DNA of 64,000 nt from Acanthosepion esculentum (lineage: Eukaryota > Mollusca > Cephalopoda > Sepiida > Sepiidae), in assembly GCA_964036315.1 (NCBI GenBank), contig OZ038479.1, forward strand, positions 56,733,246 through 56,797,245, given 5' to 3'. Made by a program: the position numbers and the translations under genes. The notes beneath the pieces are model-generated. The model made no database searches, was not told the origin of the DNA, and was given only the letters and a program-made list of their open reading frames with translations. This document shows positions 23,271 to 34,389 of the stretch, in pieces (within the stretch, counting starts at the first letter, position 1; each line of letters opens with the position of its first letter).

Positions 23271-23894
23271 TTCTTAATTACTGCGGATCTTCTGATTAGG
23301 CAAAAAGATACAATTTACAAAGTGCTAAAAAAAGATCTATCTCATAAGGACATTTAGGAAACCCGATGCGGCTTTTAAATAATTTTATAATATTTTAACA
23401 ACTTAAATGTAAAAATCTTTTATAATTAAAGAAATAACAAACAATTGTATTAAAAATTCATTTTTCATCAAAAAAATTTTTTGCTTTCAGAAAACATTGT
23501 CCATATTCATAAAAACGACTAAAAGCAAATAAAAGCATTTGAAATTAAATAATATCTTTGTTTTATTGAGTTTTGTATGTTACAATTCAGAGCTGATTTT
23601 CAGGTAGGGGGGATCCAATTAAAAACATAAAAACATGATTTGCATTCCTTAAAGCCTTGTGCTTTTAACTATTGTAATCACTAAAACTCGATGCGATCGA
23701 ATTCGTAGCGTTTTCATAAAATTAATTATGGGGGGGGGGGGTAATAAATATAAAAAAAATATTTCTGCCATGACTTTAATAAAAAAAAATATTTATAATA
23801 ATTTTGATCATCCGTGAATAGTTTCTGAAAGTTTCATTAACTTCCGACAATTATTTTTATTTTTGCAAGATTTTCCAAATTAAGGTGTGTCATA

Positions 23895-23930
<36 letters not shown>

Positions 23931-24190
23931 TGCTAAAAATTGTATATGTTATTGTTATTTTAGTAGTTCCGGTGATACAAAGAGAAACAAGGTTTTTTTA
24001 ATCAAAATTTAAAATGTTCTAAAAAGAAGTAAAAATTTAAAAAAATGATTAGAAAAATCTTTGGTCTTTCCTCTTCATGATAACATCAGCATTTAGACGA
24101 TAAAATTTTGTTTTCGTAAAGTTTGGCGTCTTTTTCATCATGCTATGCTCTTTTTTAGCGATCTCATGGAGGTGCCTATAAATAGCTGAA
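23271..24190 (+). repeat. AT-rich block R, third forward copy, with long homopolymers
   Basis: Shows the same ordered words (tcataaaaacgactaaaagc 23508, gtttctgaaagtttcattaa 23821, the ttttcatcatgctatgctc end near 24130). It contains 12 G at 23730-23741 and an uninterrupted run of 43 A at 23896-23938, a likely sequencing or assembly weak point. Confidence 0.65.
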
Positions 24191-24199
24191 TGAATTTTT

Positions 24200-24860
24200 T
24201 TTATTATTTTGTTAACACTAATAGCGAATAAAACAAAGAATAAAAAAATGCTGAGTCAAGTCAGTAAATAACGGTTTCTTTTTATCAAAATTATGTCTTC
24301 TTCCACTTACCTTTCAAATCAGTCAAACAAAATGCAACGAGATACATTGGATAATTTCTTTCCGCTCAAATCATTTTGTTGGGATTTCTCAATTTTTGTA
24401 TTGTTCGTTCAGTTGATATAATAATGTTGAAGTTGAATTGAATGACAAAGAAGGAATTAAAAAATAGAAAAACACGATACAAACAGGAAATTACTTTTAG
24501 TTTTGAGAAAATATTTTGAATTTATTATGTACTGTAGTGTAGTATAAACCGAAAATTAAACGGTGTTAGCGAAAATTTAGTTCTTCGTGTTTAAAATCCT
24601 GTGGTTTCTTGTCATATACAGATGAGTCATATAAAACTCGATATATGACATTTCTACAGGTGCAGTGCCGGTGCTAAGGACCCGGTGCCTCCATCACCCG
24701 AAATATATGATACTGTGCCCTCAATCTACATGTCAATTTTCTAAATTTTATATTAAATGCAAATATTATTGAAACCACCATCATAATCATAAATAATCAT
24801 CTCTGACTAAATAAAATAAAAATAAACATGACCAATGGAGCAAAATAAAAAGAAAGACAT
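24200..24860 (+). repeat. Dispersed repeat family 2, second forward copy
   Basis: Same order of blocks as 2454-3030, and reversed at 56190-57060 (cttccacttacctttc, atattgttcgttcag-like, aaaatcctgtgg, ggtgcctccatcacc, atatatgatactgtg). Confidence 0.7.
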
Positions 24861-25139
24861 TGTTCATTGCTATGAAATGAATGCTAAGTATTTTTATAAT
24901 CGTTTCACACAAAGCCACTGAGACACAAGGGGTTACTGTGTGTGAAAGAATAAGAAAAAGAAAAATGTTATTAAAGACCAAATGAACAGGCAGTAAGAAG
25001 AGGGAAGATAAATGATATTGCATTTAAGTTTTGAAGATCAACGTTGGCTGGAAAGCATGGAATCACAAGCGAGACGCATGAGAACAAGAAACTGTTTTCA
25101 ATAAAATAAGCACAATAGGTTCCTAAAGATTACTTGCCT

Positions 25140-25500
25140 TTATAGAACTGGTTCCTGGAAATTTGGGATGTCGTTATTGGATAAAAGACTGCAATGTGAA
25201 ACATAGGGCAGTTTGCCAAAAAGAGATAGAAGGCTAACAGGCTGGTAGTTAGAAGGCCAAGACTGTTCACCTGAATTCTTTAATACTTGAAATACATAAG
25301 AGGATTTCCAACAAGCAGGGAAGCAAGAGGCAGCACGGCATTTATTGAAGAGTTTAGAGAAAACAGGAGTAAGTTCAAGAGCACATTTCTTAAGGACTAT
25401 TAGGGATACCATCAGGCCAGCATACTTTGTGTGGAACAAGATTAAAGACGATAGCAGAAACAATGGAAGGAGTTGTATACGTATCACTCGACAGAGACTC
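25140..25500 (-). pseudogene. Jockey/CR1-type LINE reverse transcriptase fragment
   Basis: A minus-strand frame (25140-25538) contains a block typical of the N-terminal fingers of non-LTR reverse transcriptases: LTPVFSKLFNKCRAASCFPACW followed about 25 residues later by SNYQPVSLLSLFGKL, where a conserved NYRPISLL-type motif is normal. No palm motif or endonuclease is present, so this is a short dead fragment. Confidence 0.75.
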
Positions 25501-25539
25501 GGTTCTAAGTGGAAATTTACGCAAGGATACTTTAGCATT

Positions 25540-26423
25540 CAACCTCTACCTAATTATAATATTATTTTGACCCATTGAATTCTATTGGTTGTAAAATACT
25601 TCAGTTCATTTTTCATGTAATATTTTTCTTGACAACAAACTTTGTGCAAACAGAAACGCTAAGTGGATCACAGAAGCTTCGACTAAAATTCCGACTTCTG
25701 ATTGGTTAATATATCTGAAAATTGTTACGACGCCTACGCAGTTGTGTTCAAAATTAATTTACCGCCAAAACGTTTCTGAATAGAACTAAACATGTTCACG
25801 ACATGTGCATGACCTACAACTAAATAAATACAATAACGTGAGCGAGCCTGCTTCTTCTTATCAGCAACAAGCATGCCGCCTGAAAGCATACAACCTTCAA
25901 CTCACTGACTCACAAGCTACGACTGATATCAACTTCCAACAGTAAGAAATTTGACCAACCAACTTTCATCTGCAAAATCTACTCTCAGCACACACTCACT
26001 CAATTGCATCTCGACCGATGTCAATTTTCGACAGCGAGCAAATTTGAGCGGCAAGATATTTTCAAATTATTTATGCTGATTCTAACTTGAAAGAGTTAAA
26101 TTAAAAATTACATTTTTAGTATAAATATTACTTCTTGATCGTTAAGCTAAGATTACAATTCAACTTTCATCAAGTTTATCTAAATTCATCTTACGCCGAA
26201 TTTACCTGAATCTACAATACTTTCTTATTGAAGAAAATTTCTTTCATCGGGATTAATTATCGTTCCATGAATTGAAACTATTTCCTCGAGCTCAGTAAAA
26301 ACATTTTACCTTACAAACTTTGACCAGTAAACTTTTACAGTCAAAGGCAGGTAACACCTACTACATTTTAAACATTGCAATTTTCAATTATAGAAATTGT
26401 TAAAAAAAACTTTTTAATTCATT
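25540..26423. other. Non-coding stretch with leader-like sequence
   Basis: The 25800-26060 part is rich in CAAC/CTCA words, like transcript leaders of retroelements. Otherwise nothing is recognised. It adjoins the 3' flank of the Penelope relic. Confidence 0.35.
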
Positions 26424-26509
26424 TCAAACAGGTTTAATTACCTGTCTATATTTCTGAGATGAGGTATTATGTACACTATTTATATTATTCGGACTATTGG
26501 GCTCATCTT

Positions 26510-26585
26510 TGTCGCCATATTTATTACAACGTTTCGGCCGTTGTACGCTCCAGCTTTCTTCAGGTGGTTGGAATGTCGAACTGAA
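26510..26585 (-). ncRNA. Degenerate hammerhead-ribozyme-like motif
   Basis: Minus strand: cctgaaga, a possible 4-bp stem gctg…cggc, then cgaaacgttgt. Hammerhead ribozymes are known in Penelope-like element repeats, and their core is CUGAUGA–stem II–GAAA–stem III. Here the first core block has A in place of the conserved U (ctgaaga), and stem III with its cleavage site cannot be drawn convincingly. It is best read as a fossil ribozyme of the element. Confidence 0.35.
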
Positions 26586-26753
26586 CACTTTATTTCGCTC
26601 ACTTGGGTAGACTGTTCTAGTTCCACGTGTCATGTTTAATGGATGTCAGTTATCAGTTATCTCCTGTTGATTCCCTTCTCCACTCTTCAACCGGGTATTG
26701 AACTCACACTCTTTGGGTCCTGTCACTAGATTTAACTAACACCTTATCCATTG

Positions 26754-26791
26754 TTCATACACAGATGTCCTCAAGGACATCTGTGTATGAA
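26754..26791. repeat. Perfect 18-bp inverted repeat
   Basis: Arms ttcatacacagatgtcct and its exact complement are separated by only two bases (ca). It lies between the GIY-YIG domain and the hammerhead-like motif, within or just past the Penelope 3' region. It could be an element end, a terminator-like hairpin or a recombination scar. Confidence 0.9.
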
Positions 26792-26979
26792 TTTCTGGGT
26801 ATTATAAACCTAGTGTCTTCAACAATCATTTTTTACCAGTGCTCATATTGCAATTTTTGCTGTTATCATTTTATGTATTTACCAGAGTTCATATTGCAAT
26901 TTTTGTTGTTATTATCGGTTTTCTCTTGCACCCCTTATTACTGGTTCCCATATTGTATTCATTTCTATGCTTGGTCGGC

Positions 26980-27237
26980 TCAGGAGATTTTTTGGCCTAG
27001 CATATGTGCTGATTCCTTACGTTTACGAATTTTCCAATGGTGTTCTTTGTCTATGATCTTAACCTGATCCCACAGAGGGCAGTGATCTCCCTTCTCTCTC
27101 CATATGTGGTCAACTACGCCTGATTTTTCCACTTCCCCTCGTATTACAGCTTTCTGGTGTTCTTGAAGCCTTACCATAAGAGGGCGGCCTGTCTCCCCTT
27201 TATATTTCTGTTCGCAGCTGCACGGGATAGCGTACAC
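26980..27237 (-). pseudogene. Penelope GIY-YIG endonuclease domain
   Basis: An 85-codon minus frame begins MYAIPCSCEQKYKGETGRPL, with the Y..P..C and Y.GET.R patterns of Penelope GIY-YIG nucleases, followed by RLQEHQKAVIRGE and the E.HH...R.RKE end. The linker Cys-rich feature typical of the family is seen as CSCE. It makes the nick that primes insertion in active elements. It is separated from the RT by broken frames here. Confidence 0.85.
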
Positions 27238-27661
27238 ACAGTATTTTTAGTCATGTTTTCCTCTATGGGAGGTCTTACTCGTGAGAGATATCTGCGAAGT
27301 GTCGTTCAGCTTTTGAAGGCTGTCCTGATGTTATATGGGCCGCAGATCCTTTGTATTTTCTCTGATAACCCCTTCACATAAGGCAGACAGACTGTTTTCT
27401 GAGTGTTGTTGTCCTCCTCTTGTACCCGCCTGTCCCAGTATTTTGGGGCTGATTCCATGTAACCAGGGTAGTTGTTACGTTGTAGGGTACTACTTATACT
27501 GACCAATTCTTTATCTAATGTCTCTGGGTCGCCACTTATGACTTTTGCTCGGTGTCCCTTTCTTTACGCTGTATAGATGGTGGGAGTTGAAATTGAGGTA
27601 CTGTCCGGTGAATGTGGGTTTACGGAATACGGATATATGAACGCATGCTCTGTTCGAGATA

Positions 27662-28223
27662 TTAGAACATCCAGGAATGGGAGTGTGTTGTTACTCTCTT
27701 TCTCCATCGTGAACTGTATCTTATTGAGTTCACATCGTCCAGTAGAACCTGAATATCTTCCTGGTGTGGACGGAGTACGAAGGTGTCATCTACGTACCTT
27801 AACCATAGAGTTGGTTTTAGAGATATACATTCTAATGTCATTTCTTCAAAGTATTCCATGTATATATTCGCCATTACTGGTGATAATGGCGAGCCCATTG
27901 CTAAGCACTCATATATATGTGATTCCGAAGTGTGTTGTTTGTGTACAGAAAGTCAACATCTCCATCAGATTATCTACTGGAATACTTGTCCGTTCTTCTA
28001 GACATAAGTCAGAGGCCAATCTGTCTCTGACTACTGAGAGTGCCTCCTCCGTGGGTACCTTGGCGAACAAACTCACCACGTCCAAGCTCACCATCTGGTT
28101 GGATAGGATGGGAGCATCTCTGATTATTTCCACGAAGTGGGCGGAGTTTCGGACATACGAAGGAGACTTTCCGATCAATGGGTCAATTATATCTACAAGG
28201 AAGCGACTCAGGGGGTGGCACAC
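27662..28223 (-). pseudogene. Penelope reverse transcriptase domain
   Basis: Two overlapping frames carry the palm. The first (28223-27909) has SLDVVSLFAKVPTEEAL, the motif A region with its first Asp. The second (27898-27662) has GSPLSPVMANIYMEYFE and the catalytic RYVDDTF at 27785-27796. A frameshift separates the two near 27900. All three expected catalytic Asp residues remain visible, so decay is by frameshift rather than by active-site loss. Confidence 0.85.
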
Positions 28224-28560
28224 ACAGCCTTGGCAACTAACAATCGACCTGAGCGGAATACTGTCTTTGTGAATCTTAGGTAGCTTGGTGTAACTGCCTA
28301 TACGTCTTCGGTTCGAAGTGATCCTTGTTCTTGATTAGTATCTGTGACTGTTTGCGTTCCGTTTTCATTGTAGGATTATTTTTTACTTTGCTGTAGCTAC
28401 CATTGCTAATGAGGTCTTCCAGCTTTCTTGTATAATCTGATTTGTCCATCACTGCAGTCGCATTGCCTTTGTCAGTCGGTAGTATGATGATCCTCTGTAG
28501 GGATCCGATCTTAAGTTTTTGTTCACGAAAACTTTAGCCTTCTGATATATCATTTGGCCC
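28224..28560 (-). pseudogene. Penelope N-terminal / RT entry segment
   Basis: Minus-strand translation shows, in interrupted frames, ILPTDKGNATAVMDKSDYT near 28480, then a KIHKDSIPLRSIVS block near 28270. Both are hallmarks of the region before the reverse transcriptase palm in Penelope elements. No start codon is assigned because the frame is broken. Confidence 0.7.
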
Positions 28561-28569
28561 TATAATTTA

Positions 28570-29240
28570 AATAACCATCAACTCCGCAACAATACAACAG
28601 TTGAGTCAAGAGTAGTGTGTGAAAAGAGCTTACGAGCAATGCCATATGCATTATTACCATATGTTAATACCTCAAATTGAGTGAAGAGAGCGGGTATCGA
28701 AGACTTTGTAGCGGACGTTTACATATACCACACCCACAAATCACTCAACAGTCATTGGACAGAAAATAAGCACTACTTTCTTTAAAAACAATGTACGCAT
28801 CGCACGAGCCACATAAAATTTTCTCATGTTTTGCCTTACCAAACTTGTTATAGAAAAAAAATCAGCAATTGGTCGATTTTTTACCAATCACATAAATTGA
28901 CATTTCTTTCAATATTTTTCCCGCTCTCGTCCCTGGAGCCTATGTTATGTGTATATATAGCAAAAATTAAAGAAAGAACATTAGTAGACTATTACATTTC
29001 AGAGCCTTAACCACGTATGTGTATTCTCAATCTTCTACTCAAACACACAGACAGACATAAATTACATACACACAACACTGTGAACTGTCTGTTTCAAAAG
29101 CCAAGTGAACTATTCAAGACTTTATCATCTTCTTGCACAACATTCTCACTTTCAAACTCATATATCAAATATTCTTGAACCCCCAACAAATTTAAACAAG
29201 AAAAGTTCTTACAACACACGTTTGTATTTCCACACGATAC
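28570..29240. other. Non-coding stretch between Penelope and gypsy relics
   Basis: No frame is supported. It is positioned where the 3' LTR of the minus-strand gypsy element would lie, and a tatatata word occurs near 28955, but no TG…CA boundaries or duplicate LTR could be shown. Confidence 0.3.
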
Positions 29241-29248
29241 AAGGGGAA

Positions 29249-29777
29249 TTACTTTTTACATCTGATTAAGGTGAAGCTCAAGTTCGGATCGCACAAGAAA
29301 TCAATTCTGCTTACGGCTACAAACAATGCATGTTGCCACGCGAATTCTTTTCGCGGCGGACGAACGACGCCTTCTCTCGGCAACTCCTTAGTTACACCCC
29401 TCCCCGTGATTTCTTTATCACAAAAAGTGCAGCAATGCGCGCGCCTCTTTATCTTCGGAGTGGCTCTGGCTTCTTCCCGGGACGAATTACATCCAAGACC
29501 ATCGTCGGACGGTTCGTCACCATCGTCAGCAATTCCTGAGCTACCGGTGTCAGAGATATCGTCTAGCGACACTGACATGAGCCATACAGTATCCCCCACC
29601 CGAAACTGTCCCTGGACATCCTGCGGTTCGGGAGGTGGGCACTGGATCAATATCCTGTATCCAGACATTGTATGTGTGTATGGCGTTGGCCGACGTTGTG
29701 GAGGTTGAAACGTTGTCCTTTGGCGTGACGTTATACCAGTAGACCGCCTCTGGTATGGAACATCGTTTCCAAGCCAC
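29249..29777 (-). pseudogene. gypsy integrase core end and C-terminal tail
   Basis: Frame 29777-29550 has CSIPEAVYWYNVTPKDN, the end of the integrase core. Frame 29668-29249 continues into an acidic tail with DDISDTGSSGIADDGDEPS. The two frames overlap with a shift near 29660. The plus-strand 145-codon frame over this stretch is antisense. Confidence 0.7.
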
Positions 29778-30011
29778 AGAATTTTTTTACACTTCTGTGG
29801 CTTCTCTTAACTATAGTTTCCCGCCGGTTCATAGGCATACCGGAAGCGAAGATTTATACCCCAGTCACGCAGGAACTCCTGAAAGCAATGGCCAGAAAAT
29901 GCGGTGCCGTTGTCAGTCAAGATCAAAACCGGTATAAAATATTGACTTCAGCTGGCGTACGACACTTGCTCAGTCCTGCCGATTCAAGTTGGGGGGGGAC
30001 GAATCAATGTG

Positions 30012-30302
30012 TCAGTGGCCACTGCCATGATGAATAATGTCCACTCTTAACTTGCTCCAATTGTCCTTCACGGCAAGCCTTTTCCGCCAGTGTACAGGCG
30101 CAGGATCAATTGATTGGCACGCCCGACACGTCTTCATTGCCATCCATTCACCGGCTTTTGAAACAGTCGTGTCTCTCCGTTTGGCAAAATATAACACGCG
30201 TTTTATTCCAGGGTGTACACCCCATTGATGGATATGTACTATTTGCTGAATGCTCAGCCGATTTGCAGAACAACTTCTTTTTTTAATCTGCTCATCCACC
30301 AC
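30012..30302 (-). pseudogene. gypsy integrase H2C2 zinc-binding domain
   Basis: A 96-codon frame shows the HHCC signature H…H…C..C: IHQWGVHPGIKRVLYFAKR then KTCRACQSIDPAP, followed by the VDIIH start of the catalytic core. The core itself is interrupted downstream near 30000, where a run of G shifts the frame. Confidence 0.85.
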
Positions 30303-30309
30303 TAAGGTA

Positions 30310-30797
30310 CTCGTTACTTAGTCGGATTTGTTGTCGAGTGACTTGGCTAGTGCTACATCCACTGATAGCACATATTCGTTAATCAGGTCTACGAGCATAT
30401 CCAGCTGTTTCCGTAACAGCATTTCGCTGGCTGCCTTGGTGGTCAGTCGTACCTTCCCTGTTAGGACATTTCAGATCCATCAATGGACGCAGGCTGAATC
30501 TATCATGAGATGTAACGCCTTCGCCTGCCACTAGAGCGACAGGTTAACTGCCTTCAGCACTGCGTCGAGCACCGCCAGGTTAATGTGTTGCGCCTAATTC
30601 GCTGGGCACAACCAGCACGCATCTTCAATGAATGATCCGGCGTTTTGTCCGTTTCTAAGAGAGCTTGCGTCCACACAAATTGTGAATTCGCATTCGTTTA
30701 CACACCAATCGCCTCTCACGGAGTCGTCTTGCTGCACCCTGGCCAGAGTCTCTACTAACATGCTCTTGAGGTGTGGCGGGGTCGTTCGTTTCATCAT
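30310..30797 (-). pseudogene. gypsy RNase H region
   Basis: A frame at 30797-30594 contains ECEFTICVDASSLRNGQN with the first catalytic Asp of RNase H. The following sequence to 30310 continues the domain in other frames. It sits between RT and the integrase zinc domain as expected. Confidence 0.7.
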
Positions 30798-30898
30798 TCA
30801 AGCCAAGTAACCTTGTTGGCGCGACGTTTCTTATATGCTGTCACTATGCGGAGCCAACCGCAAATGGGAAATTGACCAACAAGTTTTCCCACATCGCG

Positions 30899-31360
30899 TC
30901 ATGTGGGGGTCTCTGGAGTGTCTCCTCCTCGTACCCAGTGTAGTCTGTCGCCATCGTTTTGAACGTGCTGCTCGAGCACTCGTGCCCCGTCTTGAAGCCG
31001 TTCGGGAATCTTGCAGGCCAGTCCAAATTTTGCCAGGTATTCCTTCGTCTGATCAGTAGACGCTAGATGTTCGTTGATGAAGACGTAGTTGATGTACGAC
31101 AACGTGGCTCGTTGTATTGATATATCCTGGGTCATCACTGAGCTCATAATGGCTCGCATTATCATGGGTGCAACGTTCAAGCCAAATCTAAGTCGCATGA
31201 GGCAATACCTCTGCCCCTGTAACATTACCCTCTTCTAGGGCCTTGGAACAGCTAGTGCTGACTAGGGCCGTGCATTGTCGCCCGTCAACAAGTACTCGGA
31301 TGCACCTCATTTTTCACTTGTTCAGTGAGGAGACTGGTGCTAACGTCTTTTCCCTCTGAG
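30899..31360 (-). pseudogene. gypsy protease/reverse transcriptase, deleted and inactive
   Basis: The protease start VRVLVDGRQCTAL is present, but where the catalytic D-T/S-G triad is expected the codons give STS. The sequence then runs into RT: LRFGLNVAP, then a palm turn in which the expected YxDD reads YINY, so both catalytic Asp are gone. Continuation DQTKEYLAKFGLACKIPE is typical thumb/connection wording. Frame 31225-30899. Confidence 0.75.
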
Positions 31361-31445
31361 TAGTTTCCCTGGCAACCTGATGCAAAGTGGCCGATCTTAC
31401 TGCACTTGTATCACCAATCGGCCCATCTCGTTGTGCAGTCTCTGG

Positions 31446-31733
31446 TCATGTGACCCTGTCCTCTGTTCGGGAATTCGCCTCGAACGGAACTCCGACCTCA
31501 CTTCGAGGTAGCTTCATGGCTGCAATCGTATTTTTAGCCATATCTCTTGTCAGTACCCTTGCCAGTGTCAACAAATCTCCCATGGTCAACGTTTCGATTG
31601 CTGGTGCTTGTTTCAAATCCGTTGAGATGTCGTTGGGGAGCCCTGTCATGAATGCCAGCTTCATCGCTATCTCAAGACCACACCCAGTGGGCGATGCATA
31701 TAAATGTGGAATAAAAAGATGCTCAGGAAACAA
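31446..31733 (-). pseudogene. gypsy gag fragment
   Basis: A 95-codon frame has the capsid-type segment MKLAFMTGLPNDISTDLKQ followed by MGDLLTLARVLTRDMAKN. This helical wording is common in gypsy gag proteins. Just downstream, 31445-31380 on the minus strand encodes a broken Cys-rich knuckle (WCYKC.K-like). The 5' part of gag is absent, and the homology stops abruptly near 31733. Confidence 0.65.
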
Positions 31734-31739
31734 CCCAGA

Positions 31740-32830
31740 AGCAATAAATGGCAGGAGGTTTATAACTAGACAGAATCAAAACCATTTTCTAAAAGAGAAG
31801 ATTTTGTAGAGAAAACAAAGCACATACCAAAGAAACAATTCAGGACATTAATACCGCTTAAGAAAATCTTTTGTCTCTCAGAAATGCAAAAGAGAAGATG
31901 AAGTATAAATATAGATACATCTGCTGATGCATACATATGAGATGGGAATTGAATTGTGTACAATCAAGATCTACTTTGATATATAATCCTAACATGGGTG
32001 AGTAGGTCCCTGGTCAAATCCAATGCTCACCCTGAAGTAATTCACCAGCAGAAATCACTTCATAGTATAAATAATAAAAGAGACATGGAAGATATTAGAA
32101 CTGGAAACAAGTTGGAGATTCATCAAATTAGGTTGAATACATTTTATTATTGAAAGATTAAAAGCCCCAAGTGGGTAACGATATAAAGCAATTGGCAGTG
32201 TATGCCACTACTGCTGCAAATTAACTGAGTTGTTACTGTTAAAATTATCAATCGCTGTCGGTCTGTCAGGAGTTGTCTCCCTTCTACCATATATTTGTTA
32301 AGGGATCAGATATCCCTTTTAAGGGTTGTGGGTTGTCTGCTCCTGGTTTTCTTTTTCTTCTGGTAGAGGGCTACTTCGCCCTTTTCTTTTCTGTTTTTAC
32401 TGTCACTATCCCCTGATGTAGATAAAGTGCTCGCCTCGTGCGTGGCTTAAGTGGAAAATGTCTGTCTGGTCTTTTGTTCAGTTTATCTTCCAGTCTGAAG
32501 TTTCAAGTGGATACTAAACAAGGTATGTCTCAATATGATTGACTCTGCACTTTATTAGTATAATTTCAACAGTTACTACTATTACGAGTGTGGAGATTTT
32601 AAATTTCAAAATCTTGATACTATTTATTGGAATGTATTTTTTTTTTGAAAACCTATCAAATAAATATTAATTTCCTTTCATTATCATTCACATATTTTTT
32701 TGGGTAAATGAAATTAAATTGATACAAAAAGTTGGTATCAGAATTATTGTTGGAATTTAATTTGAGAACAACAATTTTACAAGTTCACATTCTCGCTATT
32801 TTTTCTATCCTCACTCCAACCTCTTTTTAA
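31740..32830. other. AT-rich region without recognised gene
   Basis: No supported frame. Bases 32270-32470 carry Ctt-rich words and a ggatcagatatccctttt segment that may belong to an LTR or other element, but no boundaries were found. Confidence 0.35.
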
Positions 32831-32835
32831 TTTCA

Positions 32836-33060
32836 AAACCGGCTCCCAAGGCCTTGATTCTTATCGGAGATAAGAATATATTTTCTGGCTGACGAGAGAG
32901 CTGGAAAATATAAAAAGGAATCCCACCACCATCATTCTTTCCATGGTGCCATAAAGTCTGGAAGCAACCTCACAGCTTCTTCACTTCAACCTGTTTTCAG
33001 TACTTTCGAAACCGGCTCCCAGGGCCCTGATTCTTATCAGAGATAAGAATGTGTTTTCTG
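32836..33060. repeat. Spaced 53-bp direct repeat with internal hairpin
   Basis: The sequence aaaccggctccca.ggcc.tgattcttatc recurs at 32836-32888 and 33008-33060, 172 bases apart. Each copy includes an 8-bp inverted repeat (ttcttatc…gataagaa). It may be a pair of tandem units in an unidentified element that continues with the frame at 33049-33423. Confidence 0.7.
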
Positions 33061-33423
33061 ACCAATAGTGGGGCCAGGAAATTTGTACAACGATTTTGGG
33101 GGGGAAAATCCCCGATCCATCGGAGCCTACCAAAACTCCATAAATTTGGAGAATCTTGCCTATTTTGCCAGTGGGAATTCTGCCCACCGTCTGTGAGGTC
33201 GACATTAGGGAGCTCCAGAACCTCTTTCACCAAAGAAGAACTACCTACTAAAGGGCTGTCAAGAACGAACGTCGGTTCACAATTGAAGACCAATCCAAAG
33301 CTGCATCCCTTCACCATTCCTTCTGACGAGCCCACTGGACTTCTTATCGTCGACCTACGAACTCTCTCAACTGCAGGATTCCTTTATCTGCGAACAATTT
33401 TTCCTAATCTACAAGAACTGTGA
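33049..33423 (+). other. 124-codon open frame, unrecognised
   Basis: Starts with ATG inside the second direct repeat and includes LPKLHKFGESCLFCQW and DEPTGLLIVDLRTL. No family is recognised, and an overlapping minus-strand frame (33335-32997) is nearly as long. Composition is more balanced than in the flanks, which suggests mobile-element origin. Coding status is doubtful. Confidence 0.25.
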
Positions 33424-34380
33424 GTGTTTCTATCTGAACCATAACAATAATAATCGCTTAAAGAACTCTTTAGGCACTCAGAGAAATATTTTGAGCAAGC
33501 CTTTTTTAAGAACATTTTCTCTTTTCCCTTTCTTTCTCTCCTAATTTTCCTTTTATCCCTTTACCTTTTTTTTCTGTATATGTAAAAACACATTCTTCTT
33601 TTATTGTTACTCACCGAGCAGGGGTTTTTTCTTTATTCGTAAGCGCCTAAAAGAGAGAAAGTTTTTCCGCTCTAATCTTGCTGTTTTACTCGCGTTTTGT
33701 CGCAATTTTTAAACTTCAACCCAATTTTTAACCTCAACCCTTTGATGCAGGAAAGCCGGGACAAATTTCCTAGTATTATTTGTCCCTACTGAATATTTGC
33801 ATATTTTCAAAGGAAATGCAAATATTTTCAAGTAATTAATGGATTTGCTATAAGTAGCTTATTCTGTATTTAGTTTTGAATAATTCATGGTATTTTTACA
33901 AGTTTCAATATACTATATTTAATTTGTAGTTATAGATTGTTTTAAAAATTGAAGTTTCAAATTACTGCCTCACCACTGACACAGCTATGGAAATCTTGAA
34001 TATTGCTTCATTGTAATTTTTTCTTAATTGAAATTTAATAAAAAAAAACCTTTGAAAAAGAAATAGTATTGACCTGATTCTATAACATTATAGAAGGTTC
34101 TGAAGAAGACAATATACGCTACACACTATCTGGGATTTCCTCATATTCTAGGAGTAAATCCAAGCCCCAAGGAGCCATCCTCCCAGGATTTACCTCTTCT
34201 CCAGTGGGGGGGGGGGGGGCTGGGTTTATTACCCAGCATCCCAAAAAGAACACGTGCCAAGATGTTTGAGCCTTTTCCCACAGTACTGCGGATAAACCAT
34301 CTTTAAAAATCACTTTGTGTCGCATCTGGTTGACACACACTATGATAACGTGTTCATTTGACAACTAGCGTGAACACTGA
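33424..34380. other. Non-coding, pyrimidine-rich to AT-rich stretch
   Basis: A long T/C-rich part (33510-33600) is followed by AT-rich sequence. A run of 14 G lies at 34206-34219. No gene is seen. Confidence 0.4.
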
Positions 34381-34389
34381 TGAACTTGA

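Larger units (their letters stand above)
26424..28560 (-). mobile_element. Penelope-like element, frameshifted
   Basis: On the minus strand the characteristic order of a Penelope element is present: an N-terminal segment (28560-28220), a reverse transcriptase with YVDD (28223-27662), a connecting part, and a GIY-YIG endonuclease (27237-26980). The reading frame is broken by several shifts. Plus-strand frames over the same stretch (such as 27577-28272, 231 codons) are antisense shadows. The downstream 26424-26640 is probably element 3' sequence and contains a hammerhead-like motif. Confidence 0.9.
29249..31733 (-). mobile_element. Ty3/gypsy retrotransposon, internal deletion, dead
   Basis: Minus strand, in order: gag (31733-31446), protease start (31360-31240), reverse transcriptase (31225-30899), RNase H (30797-30310), integrase zinc domain (30302-30012) and integrase core/tail (29777-29249). 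It is GC-richer than its surroundings. Frames are repeatedly broken. Protease sequence joins directly to the middle of RT near 31225, so several hundred bases are missing. Neither LTR could be delimited. Confidence 0.85.

Noticed and set aside
27577..28272. 231-codon plus-strand frame
   Set aside because: It lies wholly antisense to the Penelope reverse transcriptase, whose motifs are on the minus strand; no motif is seen in the plus frame.
29271..29708. 145-codon plus-strand frame
   Set aside because: Antisense to the gypsy integrase tail; no recognisable domain.
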